A stretch of 64,000 bases of DNA from Hyphomonas sp. (GCA_002700305.1 PACZ01000024.1:310001-374000), one strand, 5' to 3'. Numbered from the stretch's first letter, positions 1 through 8,104 are shown. A program made the numbers and translations. The notes: generated from the letters alone by a model not told the origin.

Positions 1-187
1 GCCCGAGGCCAATACCGATATAGCGATACTTGCGCGCCTTGCTGACGGCCTGCTCCCGGTCATGTTCCCGCGCCTGCAGGGCCGGCTGGATTTCGTGTTG
101 GTAGACGCTGGCAAAACCGGCGAACTCGTCCCGCAATCCGTCCATCGCCTCAAGGATGGCCGGATCGATCTCTGGCTTGTCTGTCAT
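1..187 (-). CDS. DUF3137-like membrane protein, N-terminal fragment
   Basis: The first 62 residues of a minus-strand gene that runs off the left edge of the window. The start ATG is at 185-187, with GGGA about ten bases upstream. What is visible is an acidic N-terminus, a short helix (FAGFASVYQHEIQPALQ), a charged basic stretch (REHDREQAVSKARKYR), and the first residues of what looks like a membrane segment (YIGIGLG). This order, a Y-x-x-E-I-x-P-x-L helix followed by basic residues and a hydrophobic segment, matches my memory of DUF3137 proteins, which have no assigned function. The identification rests on few residues and is tentative. Confidence 0.5.
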   Translation of the reverse strand, partial: MTDKPEIDPAILEAMDGLRDEFAGFASVYQHEIQPALQAREHDREQAVSKARKYRYIGIGLG

Positions 188-247
188 GAATATGTCCCGC
201 AATTTCGAGGCGCACTTAAAACCGGTTCGCCTGCATCGCCAAGGCGA

Positions 248-784
248 TCAGATTTCCAGTTTCAGAAGGTATTCGAGGTCCCGGTGCCGCCCAACGGGGA
301 ACAGGAATTCTGCCACCTTTTCCCAGCCAAGCCGATCATACAGGCGTTGGGCGTCATGATTTCCGGAGTAGACGCTGAGATACATTTCCGGCGCGCCGCG
401 ATTCCGCGCCCAGGCGAGGGCCTCATCGATGAAGCTGGACCCGATGCCCCGGCCCTGCAGCGAATTGTCGACATAAACCCGCTTCAACTCCACAGCCCCG
501 GGCTTGGGATCGGGCGCCGGCAGACTTAGCGGGCTGCAAAGCAGGTAGGCCTTCATGGCGCCATCATCCGTTTCGCAGATACGTACCAACACATCCGGAT
601 CGTCCAGCCAGGCCTGATAGACGTCCGGGCTGTGCGACTCGTCCAGAAACGCCGCCAGGTCCTCCGGGTTATACAAGTGACCAAACTTGTCCGTGAACGT
701 CTTGCGCGCCAGCGCCGTCAGCGCGCCGGCATCTTCCGCCACAGCGTGACGGAAAGTGAGGCTTTGCAATGCATCAGGCTTCAT
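248..784 (-). CDS. GNAT family N-acetyltransferase
   Basis: Cytoplasmic acyltransferase of the GNAT superfamily, 178 residues, a normal length for a single-domain member. It would transfer an acetyl group from acetyl-CoA to an amine; the substrate cannot be told from sequence. The acetyl-CoA pyrophosphate loop is QGRGIG at residues 110-115, after the beta-strand AVELKRVYVD. The C-terminal part (YSGNHDAQRLYDRLGW, then VGRHRDLEYLLKLEI) has the usual N-x-x-A-x-x-x-Y-x-x-x-G-F/W motif of GNAT proteins acting on small molecules or protein N-termini. It lies 21 bases downstream of the isoaspartyl peptidase gene on the same strand and could be co-transcribed with it. Confidence 0.85.
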   Translation of the reverse strand: MKPDALQSLTFRHAVAEDAGALTALARKTFTDKFGHLYNPEDLAAFLDESHSPDVYQAWLDDPDVLVRICETDDGAMKAYLLCSPLSLPAPDPKPGAVELKRVYVDNSLQGRGIGSSFIDEALAWARNRGAPEMYLSVYSGNHDAQRLYDRLGWEKVAEFLFPVGRHRDLEYLLKLEI

Positions 785-805
785 GGCTTCGTTCCGGCTC
801 CCGTC

Positions 806-1816
806 CTATTCGCCGGCTTCTGTTTCATCGCCATAGATCGCCGTCCACGAGCCATCAGCGTCGATCCAGCCGCGATACATGCCTTCGCTGTTAAAGACGA
901 AATCCACATCTCCAGAACCATCGATCAGGACGACCCCACCGTCGCCGCCAAGCGCAGCCACTTCGTCCAGCGCGACCTGCGCAGCTTCGCCAACGCTCTC
1001 ACCCGCCAGCTTCACCCGGTCGCAGATCGTCTTGGCGACGCCGACGCGGATGAAGTATTCGCCATGACCGGTCGCCGAGACACCGCACACGCCGTTCTCG
1101 GCATAAGTCGCGGCGCCGATCAGCGGCGAGTCACCGACACGCCCCGCAGTTTTCGCCGTCATGCCACCCGTTGTTGTCGCAGCCGCAACATTGCCGTCCG
1201 CGTCGATGGCGACCGCACCGACCGTGCCGTGCTTGTCGGCCGCTGTACGTGACATCGTTTCAAGGACCCGTTCCAGCGACCTCCGGCGCCGCTCCGTATC
1301 GAAATAGGTATTCGGAACGGTCTCCAGGCCTTGCGCTTCTGCAAACGCATCGGCGCCGGGGCCGGCAAACATGACATGTTCGGATTTGTCCATGACGGCC
1401 CGTGCCGCGAGGATCGGGTTTTTCACGATGGTGACGCCAGCCACAGCACCAGCATTACGCGTGCTGCCTTCCATGATGGAGGCGTCCAGTTCGTGCGTGC
1501 CAGCGGCCGTGAAGACAGCGCCCTTGCCCGCATTGAAGATTTCGTTGTTCTCCATCGGAATGACGGCGGCCTGCACGGCGTCCAGCGCGCTACCGCCATT
1601 GCGAAGCACGTCTGCGCCTGCCTCAAGTGCTTCCTGAAGACCCGCCCGGTAGAGCGCTTCCTGCTCCGGCGTCATGGAGCCGCGTGTGATCACGCCCGCC
1701 CCGCCATGGATGGCAAGTCGCCACTGCGGCGCTTCCTGCGGCTCAGCACTCACAGGCGAAACCTGGCAGCCCGCGAGAAAGATCGCGGCTGCCGCGAGAA
1801 GCGGCCGAAAAATCAT
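806..1816 (-). CDS. iaaA: Isoaspartyl peptidase / plant-type L-asparaginase, predicted lipoprotein
   Basis: N-terminal nucleophile hydrolase of the isoaspartyl aminopeptidase/asparaginase family, 336 residues. It removes beta-aspartyl residues from isoaspartyl dipeptides and may hydrolyse asparagine. The precursor should cleave itself before Thr198 in the HGTVGAVA motif, giving alpha and beta chains with that Thr as nucleophile. Downstream GRVGDSPLIGAATY and the TGHGE segment are the substrate-binding loops. The N-terminus is a lipoprotein signal with lipobox LAGC (Cys17), so the enzyme is probably anchored facing the periplasm. Many homologues are cytosolic or have an ordinary signal peptide, so the lipid anchor is notable. 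The protein repair methyltransferase gene pcm lies 5 kb away. Confidence 0.9.
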   Translation of the reverse strand: MIFRPLLAAAAIFLAGCQVSPVSAEPQEAPQWRLAIHGGAGVITRGSMTPEQEALYRAGLQEALEAGADVLRNGGSALDAVQAAVIPMENNEIFNAGKGAVFTAAGTHELDASIMEGSTRNAGAVAGVTIVKNPILAARAVMDKSEHVMFAGPGADAFAEAQGLETVPNTYFDTERRRRSLERVLETMSRTAADKHGTVGAVAIDADGNVAAATTTGGMTAKTAGRVGDSPLIGAATYAENGVCGVSATGHGEYFIRVGVAKTICDRVKLAGESVGEAAQVALDEVAALGGDGGVVLIDGSGDVDFVFNSEGMYRGWIDADGSWTAIYGDETEAGE

Positions 1817-1859
1817 GGGAAAGCCTCCTGTCCATCAGACAGCAGGTTGGACCTGAAGG

Positions 1860-4580
1860 TCAGAGACCTTCAAGCCCCTTTCGTGCCGCAGTCAGCTTTT
1901 CACGCCGCGCTGCCCAATCGACGAGACGCTGGCGGTTCTCTTCCACGATCTCTTCGGGCGCGCGGGCCACGAAGTTCTCGTTGGAGAGCTTCTTCTCGGT
2001 GGACGTGATGTCCTTCTCGATCTGGCCGAGTTCCTTGTCGAGCCGCTTGCGGGCTTCATCCACGTCGACAAAGTCTGCGATCTGGAGCGCGGCAACGGTC
2101 TCGCCGAACACGGCCGTCACCGCCCCTTCCGGCGTTGCATCCGTGAAGGCGATGTCTTCGAGGCGGGCGAGGCGCTTCAGCACATCTTCGTGCCGCATGG
2201 CGCGGGCTTCGATCTCCGGGCCGGCCTTGACCAGCGCCAGCGGGATCTTCGCACCGGCCGGCACGCCGAGGTCGTTCCGCAGCGAGCGCAGTTCGGTGAT
2301 CATGTCGATGACCCATTCGACCTCTTCCGTCGCCGCTTCGTCGTGGAAGCCAGTGAAGACCGGCCAGTCCTGCCCCATCAGGAAGCCCTTGTCCTGAACA
2401 CGGCCCGGCGCGCGGCGGTCCCAGAGCTCTTCTGTTACGAACGGCATGAAGGGGTGCAGCAGTTTCAGCGTCTCATCGAGCACATATCCGCAAACCTTGC
2501 GCGTCTCGGACTTCGCAGCATCGTCCATTCCGCCCAGCAGCGGCTTGATGAGTTCCAGATACCAGTCGCAGAAGGTGTTCCATACGAAACGGTAGATCGC
2601 GCCTGCGCCCTCGTCGAAGCGATAGTCTTCGATACCCTTGGTCACGTCAGCAATGCACTGGCTGAGTTCGCCGAGAATCCAGCGGTTCACCGGGCTTTCG
2701 ATCTCTTCGAAGCTGATCTCGCCCGGCGCACCGCATTCGTTCATCTCCGCAAAACGCGCCGCGTTCCAGAGTTTCGTCGCGAAGTTGCGGTTGCCTTCGA
2801 CAGCCTGCTTCGACAGGCGGATGTTGCGGCCCTGCCCGGCCATGCGGCCCATGGTGAAGCGGAGCGCGTCGGCGCCGTATTCGTCGACCAGTTCCAGCGG
2901 GTCCATGACGTTCCCTTTGGACTTCGACATCTTCTGGCCCTTCTCGTCGAGGACGAGGGCATGGATGTAGACGTCCTTGAACGGAACTTCGCCCATGAAT
3001 TCGAGGCTCATCATCATCATCCGGGCAACCCAGAAGAAGATGATGTCGAACGCCGTGACCAGCGTCGCCGTCGGGAAGAAGGTTTTCAGATCGTCCGTCT
3101 CGTCCGGCCAGCCCTGCGTCGAGAACGGCCAGAGCGCGGAGGAGAACCAGGTGTCGAGGACGTCCTCTTCCTGTTTCAATTCAACGCCTGCGCCCGCCAT
3201 GGCTTGCGCCTCTTCCGCAGAGGCGGCGACGAAGATTTCGCCTTCTTCAGAATACCATGCCGGAATCCGGTGCCCCCACCAGAGCTGGCGCGAGACGCAC
3301 CATGGCTGGATGTTTTCCATCCAGTTGTAATAGGTCTTCTCCCAGTTTTCCGGCACAAATTGCGTCTTGCCGTCGCGCACCGCAGCAATCGCCGGCTGGG
3401 CAAGCGTCTTGGCGTCGACATACCATTGGTCCGTCATCCACGGTTCGATGACGACGTTCGAACGGTCACCGAAGGGCTGCTCGATCTTGAGGTTCTCGAT
3501 CTCCTGCAGCAGGCCGGCCGCCTCGAAATCCTCGACAACCTTCTTGCGCGCATCGAACCGGTCGAGCCCGCGATAGGTTTCAGGAATGCCTGCGGCATCA
3601 GCCTCCGCGCCATCCACGATGGCCGCGACAGCCGTCAGGATGTTCAGCGGCGTGTGGCCTGCGCGCTTGCCGACTTCAAAATCGTTGAAGTCATGCGCCG
3701 GGGTAATCTTCACCGCGCCGGAACCCTTTTCCGGGTTCGCATATTCGTCCGCAACGATCGGCACGCGGCGGCCAACAATCGGCAGTTCCACGAACTTGCC
3801 GACAAGGCCGGCATAGCGCTCGTCTTCCGGATGCACGGCCACACCGGTATCGCCCAGCATCGTTTCCGGGCGAGAGGTCGCGACGACGATATAGTCACGC
3901 GTCTCTGTGCCGGTGACGTTGCCGTCTTCGTCCTTGATCGGATGCTCGTAGGTGACGCCATCGGCCAGCGGATAACGCAGGTGCCAGTAATGGCCGTTCA
4001 CTTCGCGCTGGTCGACTTCGAGGTCCGAGATCGCCGTCTGGAAATGCGGATCCCAGTTCACGAGCCGTTTGTCGCGATAAATCAGGCCCTTGTTGTAGAG
4101 CTCGACAAACACTTTCGTGACAGCCTTCGACAGGCCCTCATCCATGGTGAAGCGTTCGCGGCTCCAGTCGCAGGAGGCGCCGAGGCGTTTCAGCTGGTTC
4201 ACGATGGCGCCGCCGGATTCGGCTTTCCAGGCCCAGACACGGTCGACAAAGGCCTCGCGGCCCATCTCGCGGCGGCTGACATTGCCTTCCTGGGCCAGCT
4301 GGCGTTCGACCACCATCTGCGTCGCGATGCCGGCATGGTCCGTGCCTGGCTGCCAGAGCACGTTCTTGCCGCGCATGCGCTCAAAGCGGATCAGCACATC
4401 CTGAAGCGTGTTGTTCAGCGCGTGCCCCATGTGCAGGACGCCCGTCACATTCGGCGGCGGAATGACGATGGAATAAGCCTGCGCAGACGTGTCTCCGGAG
4501 GGTTTGAAGCAGCCCTTGGTTTCCCATGCCTCGTACAGGCGGGGTTCGGCTTCAGCGGGGTCAAATCTTTGGTCGAGCAT
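1860..4580 (-). CDS. valS: Valyl-tRNA synthetase
   Basis: Class I aminoacyl-tRNA synthetase that charges tRNA-Val, with editing of misactivated threonine. It has 906 residues, normal for the bacterial enzyme. The HIGH signature is HMGH at residues 50-53, after PPPNVTGVL. The KMSKS loop is intact at residues 550-554 (QKMSKSKGNVMDP). The large insertion between them is the CP1 editing domain (TSRPETMLGDTGVAVHPED). The C-terminus ends in a charged coiled coil (KRLDKELGQIEKDITSTEKK), the tRNA-binding arm typical of ValRS. A terminator on the same strand (4602..4634) separates it from popZ upstream, so it probably has its own promoter in the short gap. Confidence 0.98.
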   Translation of the reverse strand: MLDQRFDPAEAEPRLYEAWETKGCFKPSGDTSAQAYSIVIPPPNVTGVLHMGHALNNTLQDVLIRFERMRGKNVLWQPGTDHAGIATQMVVERQLAQEGNVSRREMGREAFVDRVWAWKAESGGAIVNQLKRLGASCDWSRERFTMDEGLSKAVTKVFVELYNKGLIYRDKRLVNWDPHFQTAISDLEVDQREVNGHYWHLRYPLADGVTYEHPIKDEDGNVTGTETRDYIVVATSRPETMLGDTGVAVHPEDERYAGLVGKFVELPIVGRRVPIVADEYANPEKGSGAVKITPAHDFNDFEVGKRAGHTPLNILTAVAAIVDGAEADAAGIPETYRGLDRFDARKKVVEDFEAAGLLQEIENLKIEQPFGDRSNVVIEPWMTDQWYVDAKTLAQPAIAAVRDGKTQFVPENWEKTYYNWMENIQPWCVSRQLWWGHRIPAWYSEEGEIFVAASAEEAQAMAGAGVELKQEEDVLDTWFSSALWPFSTQGWPDETDDLKTFFPTATLVTAFDIIFFWVARMMMMSLEFMGEVPFKDVYIHALVLDEKGQKMSKSKGNVMDPLELVDEYGADALRFTMGRMAGQGRNIRLSKQAVEGNRNFATKLWNAARFAEMNECGAPGEISFEEIESPVNRWILGELSQCIADVTKGIEDYRFDEGAGAIYRFVWNTFCDWYLELIKPLLGGMDDAAKSETRKVCGYVLDETLKLLHPFMPFVTEELWDRRAPGRVQDKGFLMGQDWPVFTGFHDEAATEEVEWVIDMITELRSLRNDLGVPAGAKIPLALVKAGPEIEARAMRHEDVLKRLARLEDIAFTDATPEGAVTAVFGETVAALQIADFVDVDEARKRLDKELGQIEKDITSTEKKLSNENFVARAPEEIVEENRQRLVDWAARREKLTAARKGLEGL

Positions 4581-4601
4581 CGTTTCAGGCGTATTCCGGA
4601 T

Positions 4602-4634
4602 AAAAAGAAAAGGCGCGCCGGTGGCGGCGCGCCC
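4602..4634 (-). terminator. Rho-independent terminator of popZ
   Basis: On the minus strand GGCGCGCC (4633-4626), a six-base loop and GGCGCGCC (4619-4612) form an 8-bp all-GC stem. It is followed by TTTTCTTTTT. The hairpin lies 29 bases beyond the popZ stop codon and just before valS. Confidence 0.85.
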
Positions 4635-4662
4635 TTCCCTATAAACAATTTGGCGGGAGAGG

Positions 4663-5334
4663 CTAGCGCGCCATGCGGGAGATCCGCTCTACCTCTGCCT
4701 CGACTTTCTGTTCAACGATGGTCGCAAGGTTGGCATCCAGCCACTCCTTGATCATCGGACGCAGCAGTTCCCGAACCAGTCCTTCGAGCGTGTTGTCTGC
4801 GCCGAGGTCCATCTTTGAAATCAGCTTGCCAAGGGCACCGGCGGCGGCGTTTGCCGTCGATTCATCGGTCAGCGAGGCGTTGTCATAGGCAGGTGAGGCG
4901 GACATGGGTTTCTCCACTGGCGCAGGCTCTGGCGCCGGTTCAGGCTGGGCAGGTGCGGGCGCGACGGCGACGGGCTCCGGAACTGGCCGGGGGGCCGGCT
5001 CAGGTTCGGCTTCAGCCGCGCGGGAAGCGCTCAGCAGGGATTCAAAACTCTGGACCGGTTCCGGAGCTGCTTCCGGCGGCTCCTCGGCAGAAAAATCCTC
5101 GATTTCAAACGATTCCATTTCGAATTCTTCGGCCGCGTCGGCTTCAGCAGCCTCTTCACGGATGTCTTCATCGAACATCACCTCTTCGAGGCTGACATCG
5201 TCTTCCTCGTCATTGGCGATTTCGGGTTCCGGTTCAGGGGCCGAGGCCGGCGCCGCTGCATCGTCAGAGATTATTTTACGGATCGACGCGAGGATTTCCT
5301 CCATCGTCGGTTCCTTATGTGCTTCGTTGGCCAT
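4663..5334 (-). CDS. popZ: Polar organising protein PopZ (DUF2497)
   Basis: PopZ forms a polymeric matrix at the cell pole of Caulobacter relatives. It anchors the centromere through ParB and recruits cell-cycle regulators. The 223-residue protein has the diagnostic parts in order. First is an N-terminal helix, EPTMEEILASIRKIISDD (residues 8-25), which binds client proteins. Next is a long disordered region rich in Pro, Glu and Ala (about 30-145). Last is the C-terminal oligomerisation region (LEGLVRELLRPMIKEWLDAN, then EQKVEAEVERISRMAR), nearly the same as in Caulobacter. It is followed by its own terminator, and tolC lies 104 bases upstream on the same strand. The low-complexity linker is normal for the family. 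Confidence 0.93.
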   Translation of the reverse strand: MANEAHKEPTMEEILASIRKIISDDAAAPASAPEPEPEIANDEEDDVSLEEVMFDEDIREEAAEADAAEEFEMESFEIEDFSAEEPPEAAPEPVQSFESLLSASRAAEAEPEPAPRPVPEPVAVAPAPAQPEPAPEPAPVEKPMSASPAYDNASLTDESTANAAAGALGKLISKMDLGADNTLEGLVRELLRPMIKEWLDANLATIVEQKVEAEVERISRMAR

Positions 5335-5395
5335 CAGAGCCCCCTGATATGCTTCAGCGTCTTCGATTCTGTTTACGATCGCTAAGGCGATTGGG

Positions 5396-5419
5396 TTAAC
5401 AAAGGGCTGACAATATTAA
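5396..5419. promoter_or_regulatory. Paired TTAA motif in the popZ upstream region
   Basis: The 104-base gap between tolC and popZ contains GTTAAC and ATTAACC with exactly 16 bases between the TTAA cores (5396-5399 and 5416-5419). TTAACC resembles the half-site bound by the cell-cycle regulator CtrA, but the classic CtrA site has TTAA cores seven bases apart. The regulator is therefore uncertain. A pair with the same spacing occurs at 7835..7858. Confidence 0.3.
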
Positions 5420-5438
5420 CCCCTTCCGGGACGGGTAG

Positions 5439-6716
5439 CTATGGTTGCGTCAGCTGACCAGTCGCCCGCAGCAGCTGGTGAGCCGCCACATAGGCATCCC
5501 GCTCGGCCTGGACCAATGCCAGCCGCGCCTCGAACAATTGCTGTTCCTGGTTGAGCACGTCCAGCGTGGTGCGCACACCGACCGCCAGTTCTTCCTTGGC
5601 CCCATCATAAGCGATTTCAGCAGCATCGACCTGGCGCTTGGAGGCCTCGATGGCCCGCAGGGTTGCGTCATAGCCATACCAGGCCGAAGCCACCTGTGCC
5701 CGGATCGAACGGTCCAGCGCATCGATCTGACGGCGCGCCTGGTCGCGGCGCAGGCGGGCCGCCTTGGTCTGGCTCTTTACCAGCCCGCCCGTGACGATCG
5801 GGATCGAGCCCTGCACCACTCCCGAAACGGAAGACTGCTGTACGTTCCGCGATTCGAACGTGGAATACTGGGTCTGCGCCGTTCCGACGAGGTTCACCGT
5901 CGGGCGTGACTGCGCCTTGGCGGCCTCGATGGCTTCCATGGCGGCACGTTCCGAATGGCGGGCGGCGATCATGTCCGGATTGGCTTCCAGCCCAAGCCGT
6001 GTCGCCTCTTCCAGCGACTCAGGCAGCGGCGGCACGGGCGGCGGCGGCGCCAGATCACCCGGCACCAGACCGGTCAGGAAGGAATAGTTCGCAAGGCTCG
6101 TCTCGAGCGCGGATTCGGCTCCGGCGAGCGAGGCGCGGGCACCTTCGAAGTTTGCATGCGCCAGCGACACGTCTGTGCGGGTGACGACGCCGACTTCGAA
6201 CCGGTCTTCCGCAGCGCGGACCTGCTCGTTCGAGACATCGACATTGTTCTGGCGGATCGACACGGTTTCGCGGTCGCGGCGGACATCCATGTAAGCCGTA
6301 ATGACCTGAAGGATCAGATCCTGGCGGGCGGCTTCATACTGGGCGTCTGCCGCACTAATGCCAGCCTTGGCCTGGCGGATCCCCGCCGAGATGCGGCCGC
6401 CTGTATAGATCGGCTTGGTCGCCTGCACCTGCGAGGAGAACGCGCCGGAATTACCGTTGCTCACGCTGAAGGGCGAGTTGGTATCGGTATATTGGTACCC
6501 GGCCGAGCCGCCGACAGTAACCGTCGTTCGGCCTCCGGCGCGGGCCTGCTCCAGCGACTCGCGGGCAATGTCCGATTCGACGCGTTGCGATTCGAGCTGC
6601 GGGTTCGACAGGACCGCAGAGGCAACCGCATCCTCCAATGTCTCGGCCGACGCAGCGCCGGTCACCAGCAGGCCGGCCAGCGCGCTGCCCGCAAGGATAC
6701 GAAACTTCAGGATCAT
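5439..6716 (-). CDS. tolC: TolC family outer membrane efflux protein
   Basis: Outer-membrane channel of the TolC family, 425 residues, forming a trimeric beta-barrel with a long periplasmic helical tunnel. It is the exit duct for type I secretion and RND efflux pumps. The signal peptide is MILKFRILAGSALAGLLVTGAASA, with cleavage before ETLEDAV. Two homologous halves follow, each with long amphipathic helices such as AARQDLILQVITAYMDVRRD and later RRQIDALDRSIRAQVASAWY. NPDMIAARHSERAAMEAIEA starts the second half. It lies 116 bases downstream of pcm on the same strand, an order common in alphaproteobacteria. No partner membrane-fusion or ABC gene is nearby, so it probably serves pumps encoded elsewhere. 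Confidence 0.92.
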   Translation of the reverse strand: MILKFRILAGSALAGLLVTGAASAETLEDAVASAVLSNPQLESQRVESDIARESLEQARAGGRTTVTVGGSAGYQYTDTNSPFSVSNGNSGAFSSQVQATKPIYTGGRISAGIRQAKAGISAADAQYEAARQDLILQVITAYMDVRRDRETVSIRQNNVDVSNEQVRAAEDRFEVGVVTRTDVSLAHANFEGARASLAGAESALETSLANYSFLTGLVPGDLAPPPPVPPLPESLEEATRLGLEANPDMIAARHSERAAMEAIEAAKAQSRPTVNLVGTAQTQYSTFESRNVQQSSVSGVVQGSIPIVTGGLVKSQTKAARLRRDQARRQIDALDRSIRAQVASAWYGYDATLRAIEASKRQVDAAEIAYDGAKEELAVGVRTTLDVLNQEQQLFEARLALVQAERDAYVAAHQLLRATGQLTQP

Positions 6717-6779
6717 GGGAGGCTCCTCGGATGCCGTAATTACGATTACACGCCTTTATACAGGCTTAGCGCCCACAGA

Positions 6780-6790
6780 GAACAGTGTTC
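6780..6790. promoter_or_regulatory. Palindrome GAACAGTGTTC upstream of tolC
   Basis: A perfect inverted repeat (GAACA, one base, TGTTC) in the pcm-tolC gap. It lies about 25 bases upstream, in the direction of tolC transcription, of an AT-rich TGTATAAA stretch that could be a -10 element. It may be an operator for tolC. The sequence alone does not name a regulator. Confidence 0.25.
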
Positions 6791-6792
6791 AC

Positions 6793-6832
6793 TTTTCCGG
6801 GGAGTTAACGCTGACGCGGCCAGCCCGGAAAA
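6793..6832 (-). terminator. Stem-loop directly after pcm
   Basis: Inverted arms TTTTCCGGG (6793-6801) and CCCGGAAAA (6824-6832) start one base past the pcm stop codon. The 9-bp stem has a 22-base loop and no clear run of U after it on the minus strand. It could weaken read-through into tolC or protect the pcm message; a full terminator is doubtful. Confidence 0.35.
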
Positions 6833-7486
6833 TCAGAAAACAAATGCCTTTTTGCGGTCGAACTGCGCAAATTTCGGCGGGAAAGCATCGAATGCATAGC
6901 GCGACGATACAGTCTCACCCGCTTTCGTATAGACGCGTCCACGGCCCACACTATCCGGCTCGAGCTGCACAAGCGCCAGACGGCCGCCCTCAGCGAGCTG
7001 GTCTTTCCAGGCTTGCGGAACCGTCTCGACCATGCCGCAAACATAGATCACATCGAACGGGCCCTGGTCCGCCAGGCCGTCTTCCAGCTTGCCTTCAACT
7101 GCCACAGCCCGATCAAAACCGAGCGAGGCGAACCGGTCCGACATGGCATCGACCAGCTCCGCGCTGTCTTCCAGCGCGATGACCGTTTCCGCGAGGTGGC
7201 TGATCAGCGCCGTCTCGTAGCCTGCGCCGGCACCGATCACCAGAACGATATCGGTCGGCTTGATCGCGGCGGCCTTGAGCAGTTTTGCCGTGTCGCGCGG
7301 TGTCCACAGGGCGCGGCCTTCGGAGGTTTCGATCTCGAGTTCGGAATAAGCGACTGGCTTGCGGGTCGCCGGGACGAAGGCCTCGCGCGGCGTTTTCAGG
7401 AAAGCGTGGACGAATTCCGGATCCGACACGTCATTCGGGCGGATCTGGCTGTCGACCATGATTTCACGGGCGGCTTCGAAGTTCAT
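6833..7486 (-). CDS. pcm: Protein-L-isoaspartate O-methyltransferase family protein
   Basis: S-adenosylmethionine-dependent methyltransferase that recognises isoaspartyl residues in damaged proteins and starts their repair. The start at 7486 gives MNFEAAREIMVDSQIRPNDV and 217 residues. AAGGCGAGA lies just before it, and the frame further upstream crosses a tRNA gene. The family hallmarks are present: PREAFVPA near residue 38, the LWTPRDTAKLLKAA substrate region, and SAM motif I VLVIGAGAGYETALI at about residues 83-97, followed by the acidic end of strand beta-2 (VIALEDS). It lies upstream of tolC on the same strand, as in Caulobacter relatives. Confidence 0.85.
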   Translation of the reverse strand: MNFEAAREIMVDSQIRPNDVSDPEFVHAFLKTPREAFVPATRKPVAYSELEIETSEGRALWTPRDTAKLLKAAAIKPTDIVLVIGAGAGYETALISHLAETVIALEDSAELVDAMSDRFASLGFDRAVAVEGKLEDGLADQGPFDVIYVCGMVETVPQAWKDQLAEGGRLALVQLEPDSVGRGRVYTKAGETVSSRYAFDAFPPKFAQFDRKKAFVF

Positions 7487-7635
7487 GGGCTCTCGCCTTT
7501 CGGGGTGCGTATGTTCCTCTGGGGAGCCCTTTAGCATGCAGCTTCGGACATGCAATCGGCGATAAACGCGCACAAGCATGAAAACGGCAGATTGCACGCC
7601 GCGCGGAACGTTGCTAGGAGGCCTGCTTCCGGCAT

Positions 7636-7709
7636 GGCCCTGTGGCGGAGTGGTGACGCAGCGGATTGCAAATCCGTGTACGCCGGTTCGATTCCGGCCG
7701 GGGCCTCCA
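7636..7709 (+). tRNA. tRNA-Cys (anticodon GCA)
   Basis: The full cloverleaf is visible. Acceptor arms GGCCCTG and CGGGGCC pair, with one G-U. The anticodon stem GGATT/AATCC encloses the GCA anticodon. The T arm is GCCGGTTCGATTCCGGC, and the CCA end is encoded (7707-7709). At 74 bases it is complete. It is read away from pcm, so the 150-base gap before it holds both promoters. Confidence 0.97.
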
Positions 7710-7834
7710 GACCTCCCAAAAGCAGCGATATCCCTGTATTCATGCGGTTTTTCCGCAGGGCAAAGCGCGCCTTTCCGGAAAACGTCAAATCTTGCCAGAG
7801 AAATTCGAGTTTTCGGCAAGCCGTTTAGACCGTG

Positions 7835-7858
7835 TTAACCAATTCCGCAGATTGTTAA
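7835..7858. promoter_or_regulatory. Paired TTAA motif, same spacing as at popZ
   Basis: GTTAACC at 7834-7840 and GTTAACC at 7854-7860 have exactly 16 bases between the TTAA cores, the same spacing as the pair at 5396-5419. The first half reads TTAACCA, close to a CtrA half-site. Whether it drives a short transcript ending at 7930 is unknown. Confidence 0.3.
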
Positions 7859-7900
7859 CCCTGTCTTCTCTTGGAGACACCCACCATCACCCAACGCCTC

Positions 7901-7930
7901 GGCGGGAGACACGTCTCCCGCCTTTTTTTT
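7901..7930 (+). terminator. Strong Rho-independent terminator
   Basis: GGCGGGAGAC and GTCTCCCGCC flank only two bases, so the real loop will open by a pair or two. The stem is followed by eight T residues. It is read on the plus strand, 190 bases after tRNA-Cys, and ends either a tRNA-Cys precursor or an unannotated short RNA. Confidence 0.88.
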
Positions 7931-8028
7931 ATGCGATTTTCTGGTGCGATCTGAAAGAATTGTGTCGTTCGCAGCATCAGAGGGCTTGAACCGGTGGAGC
8001 GGTCTGGTAATAGCCCCTCTCCGGCTGT

Positions 8029-8104
8029 TCCGCGATAGCTCAGTTGGTAGAGCAGGCGACTGTTAATCGCCCGGTCGTAGGTTCGAGTCCTACTCGCGGA
8101 GCCA
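8029..8104 (+). tRNA. tRNA-Asn (anticodon GTT)
   Basis: Acceptor arms TCCGCGA and TCGCGGA pair fully. The D arm has AGCTCAGTTGGTAGAGC. The anticodon stem GGCGA/TCGCC encloses loop CTGTTAA with anticodon GTT. The T arm is CGTAGGTTCGAGTCCTACT, and CCA is encoded at 8102-8104. It is 76 bases and complete. Confidence 0.97.

Larger units (their letters stand above)
7710..8028. other. Gene-free gap between the two tRNA genes
   Basis: About 320 bases with no convincing coding frame. It holds a paired TTAA motif (7835-7858) and a strong terminator on the plus strand (7901-7930). The distance from tRNA-Cys to the terminator leaves room for a short untranslated RNA of up to about 190 bases, but I see no recognised RNA family. 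Confidence 0.5.

Noticed and set aside
2190-4751. An 853-codon open frame on the plus strand opposite valS
   Set aside because: It is the antisense shadow of valS, whose signatures are complete. High GC in third positions leaves few stops on the other strand, and the translation has no recognisable motif.
7531-7788. A small minus-strand frame coding APAGIEPAYTDLQSAASP
   Set aside because: This peptide is the antisense translation of the tRNA-Cys gene, a well-known spurious protein in databases.
7741-7828. A 29-codon plus-strand frame starting MRFFRRAKRAF
   Set aside because: No ribosome site, basic random composition, and it lies in the region behind tRNA-Cys that ends at a terminator.
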